Below are positions 51,287 to 62,697 of a stretch of 64,000 bases of DNA, in pieces. The notes below the pieces were generated by a model that saw only the letters and a list, made by a program, of their open reading frames with translations, had not been told where the DNA came from and ran no database searches. Numbering within the stretch: position 1 is the first letter of the stretch; each line of letters starts with the position of its first letter. The translations under genes and the position numbers were made by a program. Source of the DNA: Plutella xylostella (taxonomy: Eukaryota; Arthropoda; Insecta; Lepidoptera; Plutellidae). The DNA lies in contig NC_064006.1 of the NCBI RefSeq assembly GCF_932276165.1, positions 5,780,501 to 5,844,500 of the forward strand. The letters run 5' to 3'.

Positions 51287-52141
51287 AGTCATCGGTAGAA
51301 AAAACTTTCACATTGTGAATTTTATTTTTGACACACCCAAGTCCAATTAGGTAAATACTAGTGTTTGTCACCAACACGCGAAGATATGTCAAACTGTGTA
51401 TGATTAAATGATGACAATGGTAATAAAAAGGTCGGTTAGATCACATATTCTAAAAAATTCAGGGCTTGAATCTGTACACATATTTCTCTCTGTTTTTCAT
51501 TATATTTATTAGTAGGCGCTCAGAGTTATGGATATTAATCAGTCTCGTACTCCCGTCCATTTGATAAATACACAAAATTTCATAAAATAAAACAAAAAGG
51601 GTAAAAGTTATGACAACAATTAATTTTACCTTATAGCACCATGCGAAAATACAACAGCACAGTCCATACATGTGGTCGATTAGATATTTAACTTTACTGT
51701 AAAACAGAGCAGTTTTTTTATTTGGTACATACCATAGTGTTGAAAATTGAATTTCGAACCAGTCGCTCGTTCTTTATTCTCTCTACTTACTACAAGTCTT
51801 AAGTCTCACAGTACTTCACTGCGACGAAACCTTACTTCGACATTGTTACTTTTAAATATTTTCTCAGTGTTCAATACGCTGAAAGGTACACTCGGAGCAT
51901 CACTTATAAAAGTCCACTCTATAGTATTAATGTTCGACAAAAATCACAAATTATATCTAGAGCGCGAACCACAAACCATAAATCATGTTAAAACGCGTAG
52001 TTTTAACACTGCAACCACTTCGTTTGTGGCTGAAACGACCCGTGTAAACTAGATAAGACATCTCCCCTTATTTCTGACGCTAAAAGGGTTAAATTGGGCT
52101 GTTATTGCCGCGCCGAAATATTAGTCTCTTATCCTCTTATG
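51287..52141. other. Unrecognised stretch
   Basis: A 101-codon plus frame at 51747-52052 shows no recognisable domain and is not called. Confidence 0.3.
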
Positions 52142-52660
52142 GGTGCACACAGACTTAGATTTTCCTAGACTCCGCAAGTCACATACCTTGTTTAGAAACC
52201 AAGCGGGTCATTAATTGTTGACACACTATTTAATAACAAAATCACTTATCGATGAAGGGAAATCGTTTCATTCGTAACACCTTTTAAACCCCTACGGATA
52301 ATGGTTGTATTTCCGTGGTTGTACAAACGGCTGAACTGTTTTGTTTTTTAGGGTCTTAGGTAATGTTAGCTCAAGTTTTCTTAGTCATTTATCAAATTTG
52401 GCTAAGCCGTATGCGATTTTTTGGCTAAACCTTATGCGATTTTTGTGTTGAACGTTTTTAGTGTTTTTAATACTTTTTAATGTTGGTTAGGTTATTTTGG
52501 GTAAAAATGCATTTTTTAATTTGGACTGCGGACTGAATGATTCAACTAAAGAATATTTATTTATAGTTTCGACTGCGGACTTCGACTACAGAATTTACTT
52601 ATTTATTTTCCGTTCTACCTAGTACAGTTGCGGTATCTAGGCAAGTCTAAGTCTGTGGGT
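52142..52660. mobile_element. TIR element with ~30-bp imperfect arms
   Basis: Left GCACACAGACTTAGATTTTC with CTAGACTCCGCAA; right TTGCGGTATCTAGGCAAGTC with TAAGTCTGTGGG; they are reverse complements with a few mismatches. The ~450-bp AT-rich core has no gene. Confidence 0.6.
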
Positions 52661-52964
52661 AGGTACCTACGGGAAACCGCGTAAGTCAAAAAGCTCTTAG
52701 GAATTTATGGGTTAAATTGTTGATCTCGAGTGTTTGTGTTTATGGAATTCTTCCCATGGCAAAAAATATATTATGTATGTAAAATATGGTGAGGGTTATA
52801 ATCCTTTTACAAAAGATTTTTTTTAATAATTTCAGATTTTTTTTAAAACAAATTATAAGAAAAGAATTTACTATCGTATGAAGTTCTTTATTTCTCTGAT
52901 TTAATAATTGGTTTTAACCTCAGGTTTTAACCTATGAATTTGCCTTTCTTCAGTAGTGGTCATT

Positions 52965-53989
52965 CATCATCATCATTATCAGCCCGTATCTACCCACTGC
53001 TGGGTATAAGCCTCTTCCCTATCACGCCACCTCTTCCGGTCCTGTGCGAGTCTAGTCCAGTGTCTACCGGCCACCTTAACAATGTCATCAGACCATCGGG
53101 CCGGCGGTCTGCCTATTCCTCGTTTGCCAGTTCTTGGCCACCACTCTGTGACTGCCCCAGTCCACCTGCCGTCGTCCCTCCTAACCAAGTGTCCTGCCCA
53201 TCTCCACTTTAATCTTGTGATTCGGCTACCCACGTCATCCACACGAGTTTTACGTCGAATTTCGACATTGGGCACACGATCCACAAGAGAGATGCCGAGC
53301 ATGGCGCGCTCCATAGCCCTTTGTGCGACTTTTATTTTGTGCATGTTGGCTTTAGTGAGCGTCCATGTTTCGGCTCCGTAAGTGAGGATAGGCAGAACAC
53401 ACTGATTGAACACCTTAGTCTTCAGGCATTGAGGGATTTGGGACTTAAGGACGTCTTCAAGTTTACTGAAGGCAGCCCATCCCAGCTGAATTCGTCTAGC
53501 GATCTCCTTTACCTGAGAACTTTGTCCAAAGGATAAACTATGTCCAAGATAGACGTACTCATCCACTGCCTCGATGTGGCAGTTACCTACAATTATGTTA
53601 GGCTGCACGTTTGCAGGAAGATTGGTCATGATCTTAGTCTTGGACATGTTCATCCTTAGTCCAACCTTCAGGGATGCTTCGTGCAGTTCTACGAGCATGC
53701 ATTGGAGATCTGTGACGTTCTTAGCTAGGATGATCAGATCATCAGCAAAACGCAGGTGTGACATGCGAGCACCGTTTATATTGAGACCTCTGTCACTCCA
53801 GTCTATGGTCTTCATGATGTCCTCCAAGACGTTAGTGAAGAGCTTGGGTGACAGAGTGTCTCCTTGGCGCACACCCCGTTTGATGGGAATGGGGTTGGTC
53901 AGACTATGCAACGCACTTGCATTGTGGCAGCCCTGTACAGCTCCCGAAGGATATCCACATATCTCATGTCGATGTCGCACCGATGGAGG
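52965..53989 (-). mobile_element. 5'-truncated RTE-like LINE with 10-bp target duplication
   Basis: AGTGGTCATT occurs directly at both borders (52955-52964 and 53990-53999). The 3' end (low coordinate) carries a (TGA)n tail, seen as CATCATCATCATTATC on the plus strand. The insertion is about 1 kb, and all of it is RT C-terminal coding sequence plus tail. Confidence 0.9.
52979..53989 (-). CDS. RTE-like LINE reverse transcriptase, C-terminal half
   Basis: The minus-strand frame is open for about 337 codons. Motifs are GVRQGDTLSPKLFTNVLED, HLRFADDLIIL (catalytic FADD), MNMSKTKIM, EYVYLGHSLSF, ILTYGAETWTLTK, RWAGHLVRR and the C-terminal GKRGIGRPPARWSDDI. Endonuclease and N-terminal RT palm are missing because of 5' truncation. 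The apparent Met at 53998 lies in the target duplication and is not the element's start. The frame has no stop, so the insertion is young. Fragments of the same type are at 3836, 10643, 59030 and 61803. Confidence 0.9.
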   Translation of the reverse strand, partial: PPSVRHRHEICGYPSGAVQGCHNASALHSLTNPIPIKRGVRQGDTLSPKLFTNVLEDIMKTIDWSDRGLNINGARMSHLRFADDLIILAKNVTDLQCMLVELHEASLKVGLRMNMSKTKIMTNLPANVQPNIIVGNCHIEAVDEYVYLGHSLSFGQSSQVKEIARRIQLGWAAFSKLEDVLKSQIPQCLKTKVFNQCVLPILTYGAETWTLTKANMHKIKVAQRAMERAMLGISLVDRVPNVEIRRKTRVDDVGSRITRLKWRWAGHLVRRDDGRWTGAVTEWWPRTGKRGIGRPPARWSDDIVKVAGRHWTRLAQDRKRWRDREEAYTQQWVDTG

Positions 53990-54078
53990 AGTGGTCATTA
54001 CAAATAGAAAAAAAAAACAAATGGGTTAAATTTCCGTCTGCTGTTACCTCATGTTATTCGCCGCCAATTTTCACCTTA

Positions 54079-54219
54079 AGCTGCGTACAGACCGGCCAAA
54101 CGAACGCCAACGAACGGGTTTCGTTCACCTTCGTAGCTGCAATCTGCCATGTATTAAGATCATAAATATCCATCGTTGGACGTTCGTTGGGCGTTCGTTG
54201 GGCCAGTCTGTACGCAGCT
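54079..54219. mobile_element. PIF/Harbinger-type MITE, complete 141-bp copy
   Basis: AGCTGCGTACAGACCGGCCA and GGGCCAGTCTGTACGCAGCT are inverted. TTA is duplicated at 54076-54078 and 54220-54222. It is the uninterrupted reference for the copies at 20888 and 40020. Confidence 0.85.
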
Positions 54220-54274
54220 TTACACCATTGTAAATAGGTAGGCAGTAAATACCGGAAAATCCGAAAATGACTAC

Positions 54275-54527
54275 ACACAGCCCATTGGTCAGCCGGCGAT
54301 AGTGTAAATTACCGGCAAAATTGAATTTCAAATGCCTCCATGAATGACTATTCATTACAAGGTACGCGGTGGCTTTCCTTCAGTAATAGGTCGTGTATTA
54401 TCAGAATGTTGCTGGAAAATCTGACATGAATGTTGCAGTATGATCGAAGGTTGTAGTCAATAGTAGTTATTTGAGTTCGTGGTAGATTTCTGCATGGATC
54501 TTTTCAGTCATAATACGAACAAATTAT
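54275..54527 (+). repeat. Local duplication, copy 1 (empty site)
   Basis: ACACAGCCCATTGGTCAGCC through TTTCAGTCATAATACG matches 55957-56527 in order and orientation. It holds a single CATGAATGTT where copy 2 has a SINE. Confidence 0.85.
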
Positions 54528-55905
54528 ACCCAAATAGTTTGATTTTAATTTTATGTACATATTACATTTATTTGTCGCACTGCTGGGCATTAGCCATGCA
54601 AACTGAACACGTCTCTGTTGTTATACAGAGACCAAAGCGGAGATGGCGGGAGAACCTATTGCCTAGTGTAAGTTTTCCTCAACCGATCGAGCAGTAAAAA
54701 TCGATGCAAAAAATGTGCCTGTAAAAACTACAAAAATCTGACTTTTTTGAGTTGTGCCTTCATATTGCTACGGGCGCGATATACAGTATGATGATGGAAA
54801 AGCTTTGTCAGCTCGCTGTAACAAATGGCTTTCAGTACTCGTATCTAATGTGATGGAGTCTGATGTATCGACTATCGATATGAGTACGTTTTGTGCTTTG
54901 AATTATAACTTGGAGTTCAATATAGGGGATGGATCAAATTAATAAAATAAACAACAAATCTACGAAGGCGACGACCACGGTCCCGATCATAAGAATCATA
55001 CTGTAATCCCCGAACTCGCAAGCGAGTCACCCGCTTTTCGCTGTACATTGGTACTCATGCGATAGGTCGCGAACCGTATCGCTGTTTTTTGAATGAGTAA
55101 TGCACTGAAGTTGTCGGGTAAAAAAGGCCAAAAGCACTTATTGTGATGATTCCCAAATAATTGTTAGTTACGTGCCTTATTTACAAATGACAATGGGCGT
55201 TTTGGGACCTATGTCCAATAAAGACGAGACATACATCGTTGGATAGCTCTTTTCAAGTGAGCAAAAAAGTATTATGACGACAAATCCGTATAAGTTGTCC
55301 ATTTTGAAATATATTCGTCGGAAGGAAGTATTTTTCTATGGCATTGCACTCTCTCTTCTGATGACAGTTAGGGCGTAATATACGTAAACACGTAAGTATT
55401 ATTGAAATTAGAAAAATTACTTTCAACTGGTTTTATTTACTGAGATAAAAAATATATATATAATATTAGGATATGAAATATGATCATTTTGTTATAAAAA
55501 TTAAAAATGAATGTGAGAAACTAACAAAAACATTAAAATTACAGAAATAAAATATAAAAACTTTCAAGGTACGATTATTCTAATTGGACAGTAAATCAAG
55601 ACTAGCGCTTCCGTTATTCATATTCTGCTAAAAAATACCTTTTCAACGACGTATCACTCATTTCTATTGGTGCTGGTCCCAGCTTTCATATTTTTGTGCC
55701 CATCATCATTTGGAGCTACTTTGAATTGTTTTTTACAAAGTAGCTCCAAAGTCACCCAGGCGCTTTTGTTTTCCTTGCTTTCATGGCACCTAGTTTACCG
55801 TCCTGAATGTATATAATACATCCACTTGAAAGTGAATTATATCTACAGCTAGTAACCTCTTTTATATTTTAAAATTGCTTGAATAGTGCAGAAATACGTG
55901 TCGAG
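54528..55905. other. Unrecognised stretch with one small hairpin
   Basis: TTTGGAGCTACTTTG at 55709-55723 pairs with CAAAGTAGCTCCAAA at 55736-55750. The block GCAAGCGAGTCACCCGCTTT near 55018 repeats 116-135. No gene is supported. Confidence 0.35.
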
Positions 55906-56570
55906 CCATAATGCGCAGGGGGTCACTCTACATCGGGGAACGAACGAACAATAATACACAGCCCATTGGTCAGCCGGCGATAGTGTAAATTGAATTTCAA
56001 ATGCCTCCATGAATGACTATTCATTACAAGATACGCGGTGGCTTTGCTTCAGTAATAGGTCGTGTATTATCGGAATGTTGCTGGAAAATCTGACATGAAT
56101 GTTCTATTCTATTCTATTCTATTCTCTGTGGGGGTGTCAGTACCTGCACCTGGCTCTCTCGAGTGGAACCTTTGTGCATATCCCCAAGGTCTAAACTGCC
56201 TTCCCAAGCTTGGACCATTTCCCACCACGCTGGTCCACTGCGGGTTGGTGGGTTCACATATCTAGATGTGCTAAATCTAGATATGCAGGTTTCCTCACGA
56301 TGTTTTCCTTCACCGTAAGAGCGATGGTATACATTGTACTTAAGTTAAAAGAACTCATTGGTACATGTCAGCGCCGGGATTCGAACCCGCATCTCTTGAT
56401 TGAGAAGCAGGCGCTTACCCGACTGAGCTACCACCGCTCCATGAATGTTGTAGTATGATCGAAGGTCAATAGTAGTTATTTCAGTTCGTGGTAGATTTCT
56501 GCATGGATCTTTTCAGTCATAATACGCAGGGAGTCCCTCTACATCGCGGAACGAACGAACAAGAATACCG
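55906..56570 (+). repeat. Local duplication, copy 2, with SINE insertion
   Basis: Copy of 54275-54527. A segment CATAATGCGCAGGGGGTCAC with CTCTACATCG at 55906 is repeated at 56518-56550, so the unit repeats in tandem. The SINE lies at 56104-56439. Confidence 0.8.
56104..56439 (-). mobile_element. Complete tRNA-derived SINE with (TAGAA)n tail
   Basis: On the minus strand it starts GGAGCGGTGGTAGCTCAGTC, with A-box-like TAGCTCAGTCGGGTAAGCG and B box GGTTCGAATCCC, the internal pol III promoter. A ~230-bp body and a (TAGAA)n tail follow. CATGAATGTT is duplicated (56094-56103 and 56440-56449); copy 1 of the surrounding unit has it once. Diverged relatives are at 11-85, 2292-2475 and 8378-8640. The tRNA-like head is not a working tRNA gene. 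Confidence 0.9.
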
Positions 56571-56744
56571 TCACGCAATCAGTACGCTAAATACAACGAG
56601 ATAGAGCGGTTGTTAGCGCAGCGTCCCGAAGCTTAGGTAAGTATAACATATAAAGGTAAATAAAGTATGTAGTTATGTAAATATATTTATGGTATATTCT
56701 TTATTCCTGGTACACTTAACCCTTTACATCTAAATATTCTTCCA

Positions 56745-56870
56745 TCCAAAGGTTGTCTGGATGAAATCGCTTTATGCGATAAGACCGCCATTTGTACATA
56801 GGTATGTGTTAGATTAAGTTTTGTAATGTTGTCCATATTTTTGTGTACAAATAAAGTATTTACTTTCATA
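56745..56870 (+). mobile_element. LINE 3' UTR end
   Basis: GGTTGTCTGGATGAAATCGC, TTTATGCGATAAGACCGCCA, TTTGTACAT and GTACAAATAAAGTATTTAC; matches the ends at 11080 and 47819. Confidence 0.55.
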
Positions 56871-56920
56871 CGATTTTGACATAATCAAAAGTAACAATCT
56901 GTCAAAATCGTATGAAAGTA
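56861..56920. repeat. Perfect 21-bp inverted repeat
   Basis: ACTTTCATACGATTTTGACA at 56862-56881 and its reverse complement at 56900-56919, extended by one base each side; 18-nt spacer. A similar TGTCAAAATCGTAAGAAAGT occurs near 50935. Confidence 0.75.
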
Positions 56921-56929
56921 ACTACCAGT

Positions 56930-57562
56930 TATAGATAGATAGAGTTATAGAAACCGGCAGTTAGAGAATGACCCCGTGCAGGCGTTTGAATTTGAAAGGC
57001 GAGTTATCGCAGCGCAGTCAAAGGGGCCAGGAGAATACGCGTCTACAATATTCATGCTTGGAATTAATTTCAAAAGCGGAGAAAAACTTACAAGTTGTTT
57101 GATTTTATTGTTCTGGGAGCCTTGAGTTTGAGGATAAGAAATTACTCGTAAATATCTAAAATAAATTATAGACACAGATTTTCCAATACCTAGGTAGTAT
57201 TTAAGCGAAATTCGGGAATTCTTGACTTTCTTTCAGTCAATAATTATAGTATTTGTCTTGATCGAAGGTACACCCTACCAATTCGTCAACAAAATATTGT
57301 TACGGACAGCACGCTGGCCCTGCAATGTACTAAAGCCTTAGCCACTTATTATTAAGGCTACATGCGAACGTCTGCAGATGCATCCGCAGAAGTACGCGAA
57401 TGCATCATTAAAATTAATGTCATCATGAGCTTCTTCTTCTTCTTTCTAGGCTTTAAGGCTCCTCTACATGTGTAGAGGATCCATAAAGCTTAGAAAAACA
57501 AATCCACTGCGACAACCAAGACTATATATCGTTGCATTATAACCATACCATATTATTATGTA
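56930..57562. other. Unrecognised stretch
   Basis: A (CTT)n tract near 57435 may be a LINE tail; otherwise nothing supported. Confidence 0.3.
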
Positions 57563-57689
57563 CTAGCTGTCCCCGCGCGCTTCGCTTCGCCTTAAAAAGT
57601 GTTCCCGTGGGAATTCCGGGATAAAAAGTAGCCTATGTTCTTTCCCAGGGTCTAGACCGTATGTATACCAAATTTCATTCAAAAGAGTA

Positions 57690-57722
<33 letters not shown>

Positions 57723-57780
57723 AAGACAGACAGACACAGTTACTTTCGCATTTATAATATTAGTTAGGATTAGTTAGGAT
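57563..57780 (+). mobile_element. Helitron-like element with long GACA tract
   Basis: CTAGCTGTCCCCGCGCGCTT start, TCCGGGATAAAAAGTAGCC core, (CAGA)n over about 50 bp, end TTTATAATATTAGTTAGGAT with the last 10 bp repeated. Best preserved forward copy. Confidence 0.7.
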
Positions 57781-57990
57781 AACATCGCTCATTTGATAGT
57801 TTTGCGATTTACGTAGTGACCCCCCAGTTCTTTGAAAACGAAGGTGACCCAAATTCCGAGCGGCTTTGGAAGCGCTTCAACTGTATTACGAGTACAAAGC
57901 TATTGCAATGCAATCATATAGAGAGGGTGTTAGCTAGGTATATTCTATTTATAGTTATACCTCATATGAGGTTCTCATATGTATGCATAT

Positions 57991-58288
57991 AGTACAACTG
58001 TAAGTCCTGAAAACGGAAGTGGATCGTAACTAATTGTTAGAGATCGTATTTATTCGATCAATTGTATTCATTTATCATTTGGTATTTTATCAATCGGTAT
58101 TTTAAAATGTAAGTAAGTAACTGACAATGATAAAAACTCTTTGCTTAATCACACTCTTTAAAGAGCCCCCCTTATCCGAACGCAGAGTAGTTTGAAAAAT
58201 TGACGTTCATCAGAAAATTTTATATTTATACGATGTATAAAAATATTTGACTTTGATTTTATTGTCAGGACTTTTTAGTTGCACTATA
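57991..58288. mobile_element. MITE, AAGTCCTGA family, reverse copy
   Basis: Left TACAACTGTAAGTCCTGAAA with ACGGAAGTGGATC; right TTGTCAGGACTTTTTAGTTG. The interior GACAATGATAAAAACTCTTT is the reverse of the block in 40556-40766. Confidence 0.6.
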
Positions 58289-58718
58289 CCTACATAGTTA
58301 TATAAAATACTTACAAATAGATTGAATGAACATGTCGTGCCTTTTAAAAACGATATTAATAGGATAATTGTTATGATTATTTTACTTGCATCGACGATGT
58401 CTCGCTGGAGTAAACTATATTATTTCGACTAAACTCCAGGCGCTATAAAAACCAATGTTATGTAATGTAAATACGTAACAAACCAACATGTTAAATTTAA
58501 TATTAATAATCAGTTAATGCTTAATACGATATATATCTAGGAATGTCAATATTTAACTACATAAACTAATGCCCATTGGGATGCCCTGCCTTTGTGGAAT
58601 ACCCGAATACCTCTACAAGTCCTTAATTCGTACCAATAGGAATATTGAATAGGCGGCAGACGTGGAATACTTAGCATTGCTCAGTGCCGAAACGTATTGG
58701 AGGCTGTAAATTGTTTAT
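58289..58718. other. Unrecognised stretch
   Basis: Nothing supported. Confidence 0.3.
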
Positions 58719-58737
58719 TGTTCGCAATAAGAGCTGT

Positions 58738-58920
58738 GGGGTTACCACCACTGAACATTAGCAATCAATTACCTAACAATAATTCTACAGGGTGTTTACA
58801 GGGTGTACCTACAGGGTTTTTTTTCACGAATTTTGTAATTCTGATTTTAGTTTTGGGCTTAGATATAACATGCTGCACATGCTGGTTTCGGCTTAGTATA
58901 CCCTTTTTGCAACCTGTAGA
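58738..58920. mobile_element. Overlapping MITE pieces
   Basis: GGGGTTACCACCACTGAACA with TTAGCAATCAATTACC is the end of the family at 13630/59884. It is broken by a TACAGGGTG-family fragment (ACATGCTGCACATGCTGGTT, CGGCTTAGTATACCCTTTTT) that lost part of one end. Confidence 0.5.
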
Positions 58921-59029
58921 GCTTCTAACTTACGAAAGACGATGTTCATACGATTCTATCTCGTAATAAACGTATGAAAGAATGCTGGTAATAATTCGAA
59001 TTTGGATGCGGAAAGCTATAGTTCACACC

Positions 59030-59100
59030 CAGAGGCGTGCTTTGTGAGAGGCATGTGTCCAGCGGTGGACTGCTATAGTAGTCCAGTCAAGGAATGAGGT
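59030..59100 (+). mobile_element. RTE-like LINE 3'-end fragment
   Basis: GAGAGGCATGTGTCCAGCGG with TGGACTGCTATAG matches other RTE-like ends here. Confidence 0.45.
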
Positions 59101-59883
59101 GTAGAGTGCGTGAGCAGGTAACTAAGCGATTCCTTCAGAAACTTGTTCAGGGGGCTTAGGTTGTTAACATACCAAAAGTCCTGACTCCTAGGTGATGAGC
59201 GGGGGGAGGAGGGGGGGGATAAAGGTAAGATAAAAATACGAATTTTTGGTTTTTTGCTTATATCTCAAAAACGGTGCATCGGAGACAAATATTGCTCCAA
59301 ATAAAATAGAGCTCTTAAAATTATCTAAAACCTTTATATCATATGTTTTTTTCTAATTCCTAACGACTAACCTATTGAAATTTACAAGAAAAATTTATTC
59401 ATTCAAAACATTCATAAACATTGCATCATATTGTCTTACCCATAAGTATTTCATTTAAGTAAATGAAAAAAAAGTTCATTAAGACTTCATTAAAAGTATA
59501 ACCACTTGATTACCCAAACGGCGCTGTCACGCATTTTTATAAAGTGTTCGCGCAAGGTGGCCGAAGTAGCTCTTTTGCTGACTGAACATGTCTCCTCCCT
59601 GTTTGCATCTCAGCCAGCCTAGCTCTTTTGTAAACAGGCGCAGCAACAGCTTGGTTGAACCAAAAATAGATAGAAAATACAGAAGTCGACTTTTCTGCAA
59701 GTTTATTATACGAAAATTTTGCAGACGTATTCTAGCAGCACTGGTTTACACTATTGCACAACTCCACCGGTGAATTTTTTATGGCGAAGTCTAAACCCAG
59801 GTTTATGTTTTTCTTATTTCACTTAGCTTCGAAGCCGAGACGAGAAACAAAATTAATTTAAGTTTTTTTTTCAGCTAAAGTAG
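59101..59883. other. Unrecognised stretch
   Basis: A 61-codon plus frame at 59588-59773 has no known motif. Confidence 0.3.
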
Positions 59884-60026
59884 GTACCACCACCGACACA
59901 TTAGCAATTAACAATTTATAAGCAGCGTCGCTCGCCTGTCAAACATCTGTCACATCCTTACAAGTTACGTCAGATTTGACTAGCTAGCGATGCTGCTTAG
60001 TTGTTAAAGTTCGGTCGTGGTAACCC
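59884..60026. mobile_element. MITE, TACC(A/G)CCACCGA family, copy 2
   Basis: Left GTACCACCACCGACACATTA, right TTCGGTCGTGGTAACCCCAC; colinear with 13630-13763. Confidence 0.6.
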
Positions 60027-60263
60027 CACAGTCTTTTTCTGATAGTAAGGCGGTAATTACTTAAATAATAGATAAGTATGAAGATATTGTTTCATGATAG
60101 TGTTTTGTTTCTGCGTCGGCATTGGCTGAGTATTGTTCTCACGCCTTTCATGTATCGAAGGCTTTTGTCTTTGCCCCCATGTGACGGAGTCAGGAAACTT
60201 CAGGAAATTACACCGTATTGAAAGCTATTGTTATCTTATCACGTATCAGTACTGTTAGAAGGT

Positions 60264-60542
60264 TTGTCCACCGCCGCCGTCACCGTCCGACATGTCACCG
60301 AGAACGAGATGACTGTTTCACAATGTCTGATTAGTGGCTACCTGTGAGATATAATAAATGCTGACACTGTCAAAAATAAAATAACAGAGAGTGACAGCAT
60401 GTATTTTATCTTACAGGTAGCCGCTAACCAGACAGTGTGAAACAGTGCCTTAGCCGCGTGTCCTCCGAACATCCGTCACGTCGCCGTCAAGTCATATTGA
60501 ATGTGACGAATGTTCTCGTGATGTGACGGCGGTGGTGGACAG
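60264..60542. mobile_element. MITE containing another MITE
   Basis: Outer ends TTGTCCACCGCCGCCGTCAC and GTGACGGCGGTGGTGGACA are inverted. Inside, 60313-60444 has its own inverted ends (CTGTTTCACAATGTCTGATT and its partner ending GACAGTGTGAAACAG) around a hairpin with TGCTGACACTGTC/GACAGCAT. The inner element landed in the outer one. Confidence 0.7.
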
Positions 60543-60547
60543 ATGCA

Positions 60548-60650
60548 CTTACTCTATACTCTATACTGACGAAAAACTAACGAACGAGAGTTGTCGTGCA
60601 ACCGGAACCGTGTGGTCCGATAATTAGTTTTTGTGATAGAGTGACCCCCT
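60548..60650. mobile_element. GTTACTCTATAC family copy, shortened
   Basis: TACTCTATACTGACGAAAAA, ACGAACGAGAGTTGTCGTGC and GATAGAGTGACCCCC; the middle block is missing relative to 2117-2254. Confidence 0.55.
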
Positions 60651-61094
60651 AGTATCACAAATATCTTGGTAGGTACGTAGCGCGGCTGCATAAGCATGTG
60701 ACAATATATAATATCTTCTATGTATTGGGACAGGAGGTTGCAAAAGTGGTAAGTATACCAAGCCGAAAGGGGGTGACATTCGTATCACCAAAGTTGTTTT
60801 AAATGACACCCAGAGTTTTTTTTTTAAATCTGTAAAATTAATTCAATTTCTCATAATTTAAAAGATAAATTTAAGTCGCAGTAATTAATTCTTAATTACA
60901 GTTTTATTATGAAAATAAATTGGAGCGCCCACTTTTCAAAATACTCCAGAAGGAGTTCGAGGCATTATTACGATAGAAACCTCTCGTATAATTTAGTCAT
61001 TAAGTACCTACTTACCAATTCATTATATCAGTAGTTTTTGTAATGAAAAAAATTATATCATTTTTATTTCTTGCTTACCTACAGTAGGTATTAA
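60651..61094. other. Unrecognised AT-rich stretch
   Basis: Nothing supported. Confidence 0.3.
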
Positions 61095-61250
61095 TATTAA
61101 TACTAAGCCGAAACCTACATGTGCGAAGCCCAAAAATAAAAACAGAATTTCAAAATTCGCCAAAAAATTTTTTATTTTCCATAGAAACTTGGTTGGTTTT
61201 TACTATGGAGATTGAAGTACCTGCAGTCTTTTTGCAACACCCTGTATACA
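61095..61250. mobile_element. TACAGGGTGTTGCAAAA family copy (3' part)
   Basis: TACTAAGCCGAAACCTACAT, AATTTCAAAATTCGCCAAAA, TTTTCCATAGAAACTTGGTT and TTTTTGCAACACCCTGTATA. Confidence 0.6.
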
Positions 61251-61802
61251 ACGTACCATTCATCTAAATTTCTCAATAACGTAAAGCCACCATGTTTGTT
61301 GAAATTTTATGCATTATATATGTCCTTCTGGAGTGTTATTATTAATATTTATCCTCCTGCGTTACGAATAATTATTTCTATAAATAAATATTTTCAACAC
61401 AAATAAGTATAATTGGATGTAGGATGCCTTGGAGTTTCCAGGGGATTTCAATATATAATGACTGACATCTGCAGCAGTAATTCAACATAGTTTTGTGAAA
61501 ATGTTAAAATGTTAATGAAACCCTTTAATGAAAATGTTACCAGCATACCTACATAATTATTACCTAAATAGATATTTTAAGAATAAAGGGTTCTGCATAA
61601 AAGGCCAATAAAGGGTTAAATAAAAATAAAAAACAAATAAATATTTTAGAATGTTTTTTTTTACAATATACAGTGTGATTCTTTATACGGAAGTAGTTCA
61701 CACAACTCGTAATTGAACGACCTTTGTTTTAACTACCTCGGGAAATACACGAAAAAAGCACGTGTCAAAAGATTTTACTTGTGTAAATTATCAAAAGTTA
61801 TA
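61251..61802. other. Unrecognised AT-rich stretch
   Basis: Nothing supported. Confidence 0.3.
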
Positions 61803-61945
61803 ATCATCATCATCAGCCTATAGCAGACTGCTGGACGTAGGCCTCTCCCAAAGCACGCCACTGCATTTATGCTATAGCATTCCGCACCCAACCATTACCA
61901 GCCACCTTTCGCTAGTCGTCACCCCATCTAGCCGGAGGTTGAAAA
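61803..61945 (-). mobile_element. RTE-like LINE 3' end
   Basis: ATCATCATCATCAGCC tail, then CTGCTGGACGTAGGCCTCTC and CCAAAGCACGCCACTGC; reads as the RTE terminus on the minus strand. Confidence 0.55.
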
Positions 61946-62429
61946 GTCATAGGTACTTTAAATTCAAGCTAACCCTAAAGTACAAAATTTGTAACTAAAA
62001 GACAAATCAGCTTTACAAACTTTCCGAGTTTACCTTTTGGGATGGAACAAAGTTAAACAGTTATCCCACACACTCGATTTTGGTAAAGTGAAAAAGTTTT
62101 ATACGACGCACGCCATCTCGCGTCCCTCGCCAAAAGGTCGTCCTGTTATTATTAGTACACATTCACTCATATTTGACACAGCCCAGGGGTAAAATTGAGG
62201 AAAAGTTACAATATTAGTAGTAAAAAAAGATTTATAGCCCTGGGATTTTCTAGTGTTCCCTAAATTGTTATTATACGGTCGTGGCGGTGAAAGTTAACTA
62301 GGGATCTTAAAAATATATCGATTTGGTTTTTACTACATAACTTATTTCTTTATAAATAATACAGCATAAACATATAAGTATTTAGGTATGTCTCACATAA
62401 TGAAAAGATAAATAACACAAAACGTGTCC
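61946..62429. other. Unrecognised stretch
   Basis: Nothing supported. Confidence 0.3.
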
Positions 62430-62472
62430 GTAAGAAAAAAAGATGGTCAACCACCATCTTTTTTTTTCTTAC
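62430..62472. repeat. 18-20-bp hairpin, short loop
   Basis: GTAAGAAAAAAAGATGGT at 62430-62447 pairs with ACCATCTTTTTTTTTCTTAC ending at 62472; the arms differ only in the length of the A/T run. Confidence 0.75.
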
Positions 62473-62697
62473 TGAAGCTTATTACTACGACCAAAAAAGC
62501 GTCGTAAGAACATGCCAATTAATTAACCTCCGCTGTAACTCAAGGAACTAAAACCCAATGCCTAGCACGGGATGCAAGACACTCACGACAACATCTTAAT
62601 TCAATTTGTACAATGTGTTAGGTAAACTGCCGCCACTTTGTATATTATTTATTAACCTTAGGAATATTTACTGTAGAAAGAAATAAGATATAAAATA

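Noticed and set aside
53990..53998. Native start codon for the RTE reverse transcriptase
   Set aside because: The ATG lies in the target-site duplication, outside the element.
56370..56439. tRNA gene on the minus strand
   Set aside because: It is the tRNA-like head of a SINE with a (TAGAA)n tail and a 10-bp duplication.
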